Shown here piece by piece: positions 32,640 through 38,683 of a stretch of DNA of 38,683 nucleotides (positions are counted from its first letter, which is position 1; each line of letters starts with the position of its first letter). Made by a program: the position numbers and the translations under genes. The DNA comes from Alistipes sp. (GTDB lineage: Bacteria; Bacteroidota; Bacteroidia; Bacteroidales; Rikenellaceae). The stretch is from the NCBI GenBank assembly GCA_017421945.1, contig JAFOHD010000002.1, forward strand, positions 1 through 38,683, read 5' to 3'. The notes below the pieces were generated by a model. The model was not told where the DNA came from and searched no databases. It was given only the letters and a program-made list of their open reading frames with translations.

Positions 32640-33785
32640 ATGAAACGACTCTTGATTTTTCTCGTATTGGCGAGTTTGACGCTGACAAGTGCAGCACAGG
32701 GAAGAAGGAATTTTGCGAGGTCAGAGTTCCCGAAGGTAAACGACGACAACAGCATCACCTTCCTGCTTATGGCCAAGGATGCCAAGAAGGTGAGCGTGGT
32801 GGGCGACTTCAGCCTGGAAAATGGCAAGGAGCGGCGCCACTTCGAGATGCAACCCACAGAGCAGGGACTGTGGCGTGTGACCACACCGCCACTGCGCCCC
32901 GAGATTTACTCCTACAACTTCATCATTGACGGCGTGCGCACGTGTGATGCGCTGAATATGATGCAGTTGCGTGATGGCGAGAACCACTTCAGCGCAGTGA
33001 TAGTGGGCGGTGGGCAGGCCGACCTGTACAAGGTGCAGCAAACACCCCACGGCACACTCCACACCATATGGTACCCATCGCCAACGCTCAACATGCAACG
33101 CCGCATGACGGTCTATACCCCCGCAGGCTATGCCGAGAGCCGCAAGAAGCTGCCCGTGTTATATCTGTTGCACGGCATGAGTGGCGACGAGACGGCATGG
33201 GCCGAGCTTGGACGCACGGCGCAGATTATGGATAACCTCATAGCGCAGGGTAAGTGCCGCGAGATGATTGTGGTGATGACCAACGGCAACGCATGGCAGC
33301 AGTGCGCCCCAACCCACAACGGCGGCCGTGCAATGCAACAATACCGCAACGGCGAGCAGGGTGCGCCCACATTTGTGGATTCGTTTGGCGATGTGATTGC
33401 CTATGTTGAAAAGAACTTCCGCGTGCTGAAGAAGGCACAGTATCGTGCCATTGCGGGACTCTCGATGGGCGGCGGGCACTCGTTTGCCATATCGCGCAGG
33501 TACCCCCGAACATTCGACTATGTGGCTCTGTTCTCGGCGGCGGTGCGCGGTTTCAATGACGAGCAGGTGCAGGCCGAGCTCAAGGCGCAGCGCGACAACG
33601 GCCTGAAACTCTACTGGATAGCCTGCGGCAAGGATGACTTCCTCTACAAACTCAACTGCGACTACATGCAATACCTCGACTCAATATCGATGCCCTACAC
33701 ATGGCGCGAGAGCGACGGCGGCCACACATGGCGCAACTGGCGCATATACCTCTCGGAGCTTGTGCCGATGCTGTTTCAGGAGTAG
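32640..33785 (+). CDS. CE1-type esterase with N-terminal CBM48-like domain
   Basis: The protein has 381 residues with a signal peptide at 1-19 (ending SAA). Residues 35-125 form an immunoglobulin-like E-set/CBM48 module (VSVVGDFSLENGKERRHFEM, then SYNFIIDGVRTCD). The catalytic domain has PVLYLLHGMSGDETAW, nucleophile Ser275 in AGLSMGGGHSFA, aspartates at 332-333 in ACGKDDFLY and His362 in ESDGGHTWRNWR. This layout matches feruloyl esterases of the Fae1A type in gut Bacteroidota. The frame is open for 75 bases upstream inside the CE15 gene, but the signal peptide fixes the start at 32640. A hairpin at 33799 ends the unit. Confidence 0.9.
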   Translation: MKRLLIFLVLASLTLTSAAQGRRNFARSEFPKVNDDNSITFLLMAKDAKKVSVVGDFSLENGKERRHFEMQPTEQGLWRVTTPPLRPEIYSYNFIIDGVRTCDALNMMQLRDGENHFSAVIVGGGQADLYKVQQTPHGTLHTIWYPSPTLNMQRRMTVYTPAGYAESRKKLPVLYLLHGMSGDETAWAELGRTAQIMDNLIAQGKCREMIVVMTNGNAWQQCAPTHNGGRAMQQYRNGEQGAPTFVDSFGDVIAYVEKNFRVLKKAQYRAIAGLSMGGGHSFAISRRYPRTFDYVALFSAAVRGFNDEQVQAELKAQRDNGLKLYWIACGKDDFLYKLNCDYMQYLDSISMPYTWRESDGGHTWRNWRIYLSELVPMLFQE

Positions 33786-33798
33786 AGCTGCAAGAAAC

Positions 33799-33835
33799 AG
33801 GGCTGACCTCACAAACGGGTCAGCCCTAACTTTTT
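33799..33835. terminator. Terminator after the CE1 gene
   Basis: AGGGCTGACC (33799-33808) pairs perfectly with GGTCAGCCCT (33818-33827), followed by AAC and five Ts. It lies between convergent genes. Confidence 0.88.
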
Positions 33836-33853
33836 AAGCACAACGACACGTGG

Positions 33854-34477
33854 TTATTCGCCCTCGGCATCCGTCTGCTCCCGAAGCTGGAAGTTGGAGG
33901 CATTGACCAGCCAGCTGCCCACAGCATTGCCGAGGATGCCGATGATGGTCAGGCGCACAGCCTCCCAGCCCCATGCTCCCGCCAGCGTGAGGTAGAACAT
34001 GTTGGCGATGGAGTGCTCGAAGCCACTGAGGATGAAGATGACGATGGGCAGGATGATGAAGAGCCATGACTTCGACTTGCGGTAGTTATCCACCGCCAGA
34101 TACATCATTGCGCCGCACCCCACAGCCAGCACAAACAGACTCAGCGATGAGTCGGCGAGCTTGGTGGCTACAATGTCCTGCACCGTATCGGTTATAGGCA
34201 GGCGTGTGAGGGTGAAGAGCTTACCCATGAGGAAGGTACCCACAAAGTTGCCTGCGAGCGTAGCCGACATCTGCGCCCAGCCGTAGGTGCGGAAGTAACC
34301 CACACGCCCCGTATAGAGCGCGAGGCCCTGACACACGATGGTCAGCAGTCCAAACGAGAAGAGTACCGAGCCCACCACACGATTCTCGCACATGAGAAAC
34401 ACCACGCCGCCGAAGCCAATCATGATGCCCGACATCACCGCCAGCGCAAAAGTGTTGTATAGTTTCTTCATTGTCAT
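33854..34477 (-). CDS. Formate/nitrite transporter family channel
   Basis: The protein has about 207 residues and six hydrophobic segments, matching the FNT family (FocA, NirC, HSC), slightly shorter than the usual 250-280. The signature SGFEHSIANMFYLTLAGAWG is clear, as are GNFVGTFLMGKLFTL and the last-helix ILGNAVGSWLVNAS. Such pentameric channels pass small anions such as formate or nitrite across the inner membrane. The start is the ATG at 34477 or one two codons later; the frame extends further upstream, but those 24 residues are basic and unlike the family and lie past the promoter. Which anion is moved cannot be read. Confidence 0.87.
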   Translation of the reverse strand: MTMKKLYNTFALAVMSGIMIGFGGVVFLMCENRVVGSVLFSFGLLTIVCQGLALYTGRVGYFRTYGWAQMSATLAGNFVGTFLMGKLFTLTRLPITDTVQDIVATKLADSSLSLFVLAVGCGAMMYLAVDNYRKSKSWLFIILPIVIFILSGFEHSIANMFYLTLAGAWGWEAVRLTIIGILGNAVGSWLVNASNFQLREQTDAEGE

Positions 34478-34495
34478 CTTAAGTATTATTACTCT

Positions 34496-34503
34496 CAAAG
34501 ATA
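34496..34503 (-). promoter_or_regulatory. -7 element for the FNT channel gene
   Basis: The minus strand reads TATCTTTG, a perfect -7 match 18 bases before the ATG at 34477. It argues against the upstream extension of the reading frame. Confidence 0.6.
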
Positions 34504-34556
34504 GGTATTTTGTTGTAAAAAACCGCCTTTTTGTGGCACATTTCGGCAAGATTTCG

Positions 34557-34564
34557 TATATTTG
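34557..34564 (+). promoter_or_regulatory. -7 element for the DUF4091 gene
   Basis: TATATTTG is a perfect -7 match, 45 bases before the start codon. A TTTG at 34530-34533 lies 23 bases upstream, a little far for a -33 box. Confidence 0.6.
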
Positions 34565-34609
34565 TGTTATCGGCAGAGAAAATTGGCTACAAATAAAACC
34601 ATATAACCT

Positions 34610-36337
34610 ATGAAACTATCAAGACTTTTTCTATTGGCTGTGGCGGCCGCAATGACCGCCTGCCAGGAGTACACCCCCGTGGAGACCTTCACCGAGCCCG
34701 ACGACCCCGTAGCCCCCACCGAGGAGCAGGTTGCCGAGTGGGCCGGCGTGGACGGATTCAATGCCGCATGGGGTGATGCCGACTATCATTACTCACGCTC
34801 ACTCGTGCCTCAACCCGCCGCCGACCAGATTATGCGCCTCACGCTGTGGAAGGGCGAGAAGGGCTCAGCACAGGCTCTGCTGTGGAGCAACGAGGAGGTG
34901 GAGGGCGTAGAGTGCAAGTTCAAGCCTTTCCATTCCGAGAGTGGCACAATGTCCAAGGATATCGCCCGCGCGCGCTTTGTGCGTTACAGCATAAGTGACG
35001 ATGTGCTGAAGGGCAACCGCCCCGCAATACTCACTTCGGATATGCTCGACGAGCTTGACCGCTTCGACATGGCTGCGCAGACCGTGCGCCCCGTGTGGGT
35101 TACGTTTGACATCCCCGAGGATGTCGAGGCAGGCATCTACAAGTCGGAGATGATTATCTCGCACAACGGCTGGGGCAAGCGTCGCCTGCCCATCGAGCTG
35201 GAGATTGTGAACCACACACTCCCCGCAGCCAGCCAGTGGCATTACCACCTCGACCTGTGGCAGCACCCCACGGCTCTGGCACGTGTTGAGGGGCATGAGC
35301 TGTGGAGCGACGAGCACTTCGAGGCTCTGAAGCGCACCATGAAACTTGCGGCCGATGCGGGTCAGAAGGTCATCACCGCAACACTCAACAAAGACCCCTG
35401 GAACCACCAATGCTATGACGGCTATGCCAACATGATTAACTGGACCCTAAGAAAGGATGGCACATGGGCGTTTGACTACACGATTTTCGACCGCTGGGTG
35501 CAGATGATGCTCGACCTGGGCATCAACCGCATGATTAACTGCTACTCGATGGTGCCCTGGAACTGCGAGCTTGACTACTACGACGAGGCGCAGGGCAAGG
35601 TGGTGACTGTGGTGGCAGAGCCCGGCAAGCCTATATTTGACGAGATGTGGGAGCCTTTCCTTCTGGACTTCAAGGCCCACCTGAAGGAGAAGGGCTGGCT
35701 GTCAATCACCAACATAGCCATGGACGAGCGTCCTGCCCACATGATGGATGCGGCGGTGAAGGTGCTTGAGAAGTGCGCCCCCGAGATGGGATTCGCCCTG
35801 GCCGACAACCACCAGACCTACAAGAAGTTCAGCATGATGCGTGACGTGTGTGTGTTCATGTGCCACAAGGTGGACCCCGAGGATTTGAAGGAGCGCCGCG
35901 AGAAGGGCTATGCCACCACATTCTATGTGTGCTGCGGCCCTGCATACCCCAACACGTTCACCTCGTCACAGCCTTACGAGTCGGAGCTTCTGGGCTGGCA
36001 CGGTGTGTCGATGGATTTTGACGGCATGCTGCGCTGGGCCTACAACTCATGGTGCGAGAACCCTGTAATCGACTCACGCTATGGTAACTGGCCAGCAGGC
36101 GACACGTTCCTGGTCTATCCCGAGGGTCGCTCGTCGATTCGTTTCGAGCGTCTGATTGACGGCATCGAGGTGTCGGAGAAGGTGTGCATACTCAAGGCCG
36201 AGGGCGTAGATTTGAAGCCTTTGTATGACGCCTTGCAGCAGGAGTTCCTGGCCAACAACATCAACGACCCCGCACAGCCATGGTGCGAGCGCATGAACAA
36301 AGTGAAGGCCATATTTGACGATATTTCACGCAAGTAA
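34610..36337 (+). CDS. DUF4091/GH123-like glycoside hydrolase lipoprotein
   Basis: The protein has 575 residues with a lipoprotein signal (AAAMTAC, Cys18). An N-terminal beta-sandwich at about 40-200 is followed by a TIM-barrel-like region with ITNIAMDERPAHMMDAAVKV (Asp372-Glu373). A paired D-E at this position is the catalytic signature of GH123 N-acetylgalactosaminidases, in which the substrate acetamido group helps catalysis. The C-terminal part (LLGWHGVSMDFDGMLRWAYN, then WPAGDTFLVYPEG) is typical of DUF4091. Removal of N-acetylgalactosamine from host glycolipid or mucin glycans is therefore possible but unproven. It stands alone, with no SusCD pair or sulfatase nearby. Confidence 0.82.
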   Translation: MKLSRLFLLAVAAAMTACQEYTPVETFTEPDDPVAPTEEQVAEWAGVDGFNAAWGDADYHYSRSLVPQPAADQIMRLTLWKGEKGSAQALLWSNEEVEGVECKFKPFHSESGTMSKDIARARFVRYSISDDVLKGNRPAILTSDMLDELDRFDMAAQTVRPVWVTFDIPEDVEAGIYKSEMIISHNGWGKRRLPIELEIVNHTLPAASQWHYHLDLWQHPTALARVEGHELWSDEHFEALKRTMKLAADAGQKVITATLNKDPWNHQCYDGYANMINWTLRKDGTWAFDYTIFDRWVQMMLDLGINRMINCYSMVPWNCELDYYDEAQGKVVTVVAEPGKPIFDEMWEPFLLDFKAHLKEKGWLSITNIAMDERPAHMMDAAVKVLEKCAPEMGFALADNHQTYKKFSMMRDVCVFMCHKVDPEDLKERREKGYATTFYVCCGPAYPNTFTSSQPYESELLGWHGVSMDFDGMLRWAYNSWCENPVIDSRYGNWPAGDTFLVYPEGRSSIRFERLIDGIEVSEKVCILKAEGVDLKPLYDALQQEFLANNINDPAQPWCERMNKVKAIFDDISRK

Positions 36338-36353
36338 TTTGCACCTTGAATCA

Positions 36354-36402
36354 CCCACATAAGGTGTCATACCCACGGGGAAGGCACCTTATTTTGTGTG
36401 GG
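36354..36402 (+). terminator. Terminator after the DUF4091 gene
   Basis: AAGGTG (36361-36366) pairs with CACCTT (36385-36390), flanked by CCCACA and TGTGGG that can extend the stem. A short T run, TTTT, follows the inner stem. It starts about 17 bases after the stop codon. Confidence 0.7.
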
Positions 36403-36511
36403 AAATGGCACATTTAGAACTTTTCATGTGGCAATTTTACCACAATTTTAACCTATTTCGCCCCTTAAAAACCACTTCCTGCAACTTGAGAGGGGGCTTA
36501 ACCACATAAAT

Positions 36512-36542
36512 TTTGATGTTTGGGAAATTTAGCGCACTTTTG
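36512..36542 (+). promoter_or_regulatory. Promoter of the FadL-like gene
   Basis: TTTG (36512-36515) and CACTTTTG (36535-36542, one mismatch to TAnnTTTG) are exactly 19 bases apart. The start would be near 36549, giving a leader of about 160 bases with no convincing reading frame. A GCGTAAGA direct repeat lies near its end (36679-36698). Confidence 0.55.
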
Positions 36543-36708
36543 CATCGGTGGAATTTTCCGCAAGGTTACTCCAACTTCGACCCAACACCAAGAAAAGCAA
36601 GCAAAATCAAAATAACCATTATTATTAATTTACGCAAAGGCAACGCCCGACGATGGCCATGCAACAAAAGGTTATCGTGCGTAAGAATGCGTAAGAAAAC
36701 ATTAAAGT

Positions 36709-38076
36709 ATGAAAATTTTTACAAAAATTGCATTGACCCTCGCGGTCGCAACCATCGCAACTTCAGCATTTGCGGGTGGTCCTATGACAAACTCAAACCA
36801 GAGTGCGCACTTCCTGCGTAGCATCGCACGTGGTACTTCACTCTCAACCGATGCGGTTTACACAAACCCTGCGGGTGTAGTATTTATGGATAACGGCTTC
36901 CACCTGGGTATCAACGACCAGATGGCAGCACAGACTCGTAAGACTACATCAAGCCTTACAATGGGTCCTCAGCTCCCTGGAGGTTTCTCTGAGACAGAGT
37001 TCGAGGGTTCGGTATTCTCACCAGTAATCCCAAGCGTTCACTTTGCATGGAAGCACAACCGCTGGGCAGTTATGGCCGGTATGGGTGTAAATGGTGGTGG
37101 TGGTACTATCAAGTACGACAATGGTTTGGCATCATTCGAGCGTATCGTGTCATCATTCCCTGCTATTATCGCAAATCAAACTGCGGGTACTGTTGTCCCA
37201 ACAGCTTACTCACGTAACCTTACATTGGAGGGTTCTTCAATGACATTGGCATTCAATGTTGGTGCAGCATTCCGTATCACCGACTGGTTGTCAGCAGCTG
37301 CTATGGTTCGCGTTGGTGTTACAAACAACTCTTACAAGGCAGGCTTGAACAACCTCAACTTTAACATCGGTGGTCAGATGTTGCCAGCATCGGCTGTTTT
37401 GGCAGGTACACCTTATGCTGCATTGGCTGAGCAGTCACTCGACGTTAAGCAGAAGGGTACTTCAATCAGCCCTGTTGTAGCGTTGGCATTCCACAAGGGC
37501 GCATGGGACGCATCGGTAAAGTATGAGTTCAAGATGGCGACAGAGCTCGAGAACACAACAACAAAGGATATCAACCTCGGCGATGGTGGTATGTTCCCTG
37601 ACGGAGCAAAGATCAAGGCTGAGACTCCTGCCCTTTTGGCTGCTGCCGTAAGCCGTCACTTCGGCCCTGTAAAGGTTACAGCTCAGTGGCACCACTACTT
37701 CGACAAGGATGCCGAGAACTCATTCTCACCCGTTATCGAGGGCAACACAAACGAGTATATGCTGGGTGTTGAGTGGCAGATTTCAGAGAAGTGGTTGGTA
37801 TCAGCAGGTACACAGCGCACACAGCTCAACATGAACGAGAGCAAGTACTCTGACATGAACTTCTCAATCTCATCATGGTCAATCGCTGCCGGTTTGAAGT
37901 ATCAGGTATGCGACTTGGTAGGTATCAACCTCGGTATTATGCCTACAATCTACGATAGCGTAGAGAGTACAGGTGTTCACGCATTTATGGGTCAGAACCT
38001 TGGTCAGTTCAAGGACGTTTACAAGCGTACCTCAATGGCTTGGGGTATAGGTCTTGACCTTAAGTTCGGTAAGTAA
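36709..38076 (+). CDS. FadL/OmpP1/TodX-type outer membrane protein
   Basis: The protein has 455 residues with a signal peptide at 1-22 (ending AFA). The start GGPMTNSNQSAHFLRSIARG and the phrase STDAVYTNPAGVVFMDNGFH are characteristic of the FadL hatch region; the rest is a run of alternating beta strands ending in an aromatic-poor but typical LDLKFGK. FadL-like channels take up hydrophobic compounds such as long-chain fatty acids through the outer membrane. The codon choice (many GGT, GCA, TCA, ACA, GTT) differs from the GC-rich neighbours and indicates very high expression rather than transfer. The natural substrate is unknown. Confidence 0.9.
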   Translation: MKIFTKIALTLAVATIATSAFAGGPMTNSNQSAHFLRSIARGTSLSTDAVYTNPAGVVFMDNGFHLGINDQMAAQTRKTTSSLTMGPQLPGGFSETEFEGSVFSPVIPSVHFAWKHNRWAVMAGMGVNGGGGTIKYDNGLASFERIVSSFPAIIANQTAGTVVPTAYSRNLTLEGSSMTLAFNVGAAFRITDWLSAAAMVRVGVTNNSYKAGLNNLNFNIGGQMLPASAVLAGTPYAALAEQSLDVKQKGTSISPVVALAFHKGAWDASVKYEFKMATELENTTTKDINLGDGGMFPDGAKIKAETPALLAAAVSRHFGPVKVTAQWHHYFDKDAENSFSPVIEGNTNEYMLGVEWQISEKWLVSAGTQRTQLNMNESKYSDMNFSISSWSIAAGLKYQVCDLVGINLGIMPTIYDSVESTGVHAFMGQNLGQFKDVYKRTSMAWGIGLDLKFGK

Positions 38077-38084
38077 GATATGGT

Positions 38085-38275
38085 GGAAAGGGTTATCGTC
38101 TTCGCTGGCGAGTGAAGAGATGCAGATAACGCGACAATCTTCATCTACTCACAAACCCAAGGCATAACCCACTTCTCACCTGCATTTTAGGGCAGAGGCC
38201 ACCAGCAAGGCCGTTGCACCTGAAGATAAATAGGGGTGCCAAGCTCCCCGAATGTTACAGTAAATACTCTTTTTG
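38085..38275 (+). other. Structured non-coding region after the FadL-like gene
   Basis: GTTATC (38092-38097) can pair with GATAAC (38125-38130), enclosing CTTC/GAAG. The same left arm, as GGGTTAT (38090-38096), can instead pair with ATAACCC (38164-38170). Further stems are GGCC/GGCC near 38197-38212 and GGGG/CCCC at 38233-38249. I do not recognise a known riboswitch, RNase P, tmRNA or 6S signature. It may be a 3' untranslated region or an independent RNA. Confidence 0.35.
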
Positions 38276-38300
38276 TAGAATATGGTTTTTTGATTGCTGG

Positions 38301-38339
38301 ACGGCTGCGCCTCACATGGGACGCAGCCGTAGTTTTTTT
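38301..38339 (+). terminator. Strong intrinsic terminator
   Basis: ACGGCTGCG (38301-38309) pairs perfectly with CGCAGCCGT (38322-38330), followed by AG and seven Ts. It lies 225 bases after the FadL-like stop, so it ends either a long 3' untranslated region or a separate RNA. Confidence 0.88.
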
Positions 38340-38432
38340 CGGTCGTTATTCTACTTTAGGTTACTGCTATTTTACCGTTACAACCTTTACAACCGCAGTC
38401 ACAGCCTATGGCTTTCGCCATTATACAAATCT

Positions 38433-38493
38433 GACCCACCCCCTAAATCCCCCGCCTCAGGCAGGGGACTTTGGTCGCTACGCTCCGGGTGGA
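38433..38493. repeat. Structured repeat-like element
   Basis: The outer arms CCACCC (38436-38441) and GGGTGG (38487-38492) pair. Inside lies a second hairpin, CCCC-C-GCC / GGC-A-GGGG (38449-38467), one mismatch in the stem. Sequences of this kind (CCCCCTAAATCCCC with a GC-rich hairpin then GGGGACTTTGG) are familiar as dispersed intergenic elements in Bacteroidota. Only one copy is in this window, so the repeat status is from general knowledge. Confidence 0.5.
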
Positions 38494-38660
38494 GTATAAT
38501 ACCCAAAGTATTACGTTGCGACAAGCCGCAATCACGGCAGATGAATTTTAGGAAAGAGTGCGGAGGAGGAAATTTCCGTTAAAAAACGGAGAACTTTTCA
38601 TCTTAATAAAAGTGCGTAGCATCCGTTTTAGGAAATTTCATTCTGCGCACCCTAAAATTT

Positions 38661-38673
38661 ATCACCGTGTGAT
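38661..38673. repeat. Inverted repeat ATCAC-CGT-GTGAT
   Basis: The core is the same as the palindrome at 19795-19809. Both copies are preceded by CTGCGCA and followed by TTGGC at similar distances. It lies near the right edge, presumably upstream of a gene outside the window. The remaining bases 38494-38660 contain no reading frame I can support. Confidence 0.4.
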
Positions 38674-38683
38674 TTTGGCTCTA

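Noticed and set aside
38085..38275. Cobalamin or TPP riboswitch
   Set aside because: GGGGTGCC and nearby GCACCTG are suggestive, but the conserved boxes of either class are missing on both strands.
38214..38582. Open frames of 122 and 87 codons near the right end
   Set aside because: They run through a strong terminator hairpin and a structured repeat, overlap each other, and have no family features or promoter.
1..38683. CRISPR arrays, insertion sequences, prophage, tRNA genes, SusCD pairs
   Set aside because: I looked for regular repeats, transposase or integrase motifs, cloverleaf sequences and TonB-dependent receptors and found none.

Overview
The window is a stretch of a Bacteroidota chromosome, most likely from the order Bacteroidales. 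An Alistipes-like member of the Rikenellaceae is possible from base composition and gene content, but I cannot prove the family. The main signs are upstream elements matching the Bacteroidota -7 consensus TAnnTTTG in front of most transcription units, in several cases with a -33 TTTG-like box 19 bases upstream. Supporting families are an S46 dipeptidyl-peptidase, DUF4465 and DUF4091 lipoproteins, a PiT phosphate transporter with a PhoU-like tail, and menaquinone-type menG. I see no phage, transposon, CRISPR or tRNA gene. Almost all of the DNA is chromosomal core or ordinary accessory sequence.

Layout. 1-506 (minus): the start of rpsG and all of rpsL. 1083-3170 (plus): a secreted DPP7-type peptidase. 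3243-5500 (minus): a two-gene ABC exporter of NatAB type. 5662-7642 (plus): a DUF4465 lipoprotein and an exported PHP phosphoesterase. 7769-7923 (minus): a probable stand-alone small RNA with its own promoter and terminator, the best candidate here for something undescribed. 8119-10359 (minus): a PiT-type phosphate transporter. 10522-15530 (minus): a tight seven-gene run of FtsX-like permease, menG, LEA-like lipoprotein, SPOR-like protein, Na/Ca exchanger, PAP2 phosphatase and queD. 15864-19695 (plus): YugP-type zinc peptidase, SGNH hydrolase and MBOAT acyltransferase, behind a leader of about 190 bases. 19901-30381 (plus): nine tightly packed or overlapping genes, xseA, xseB, a zinc-ribbon methyltransferase, a RelA/SpoT homologue with a degenerate hydrolase site, a YihY membrane protein, a DUF2520 protein, kdsC, a YbaK-like deacylase and polA, closed by a strong terminator. 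30469-33785: three exported esterases (an alpha/beta hydrolase on minus; CE15 and CE1 on plus) read partly from overlapping divergent promoters. 33854-34477 (minus): an FNT channel. 34610-36337 (plus): a GH123-like DUF4091 lipoprotein. 36709-38076 (plus): a FadL/OmpP1-type outer-membrane protein, followed by about 600 non-coding bases with hairpins and a structured repeat.

How the genes fit together. The long plus-strand run joins DNA repair and replication (xseAB, polA), stringent response (rel) and lipopolysaccharide precursor synthesis (kdsC), which reads as growth housekeeping. YugP, SGNH and MBOAT together suggest envelope quality control and O-acylation of a surface glycan. The three esterases suggest removal of ester links between hemicellulose and lignin or phenolic acids, fitting a plant-fibre-exposed gut habitat. 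The peptidase and FadL-like genes have the codon choice of strongly expressed genes.

All function calls come from reading motifs by eye. No database search was run.
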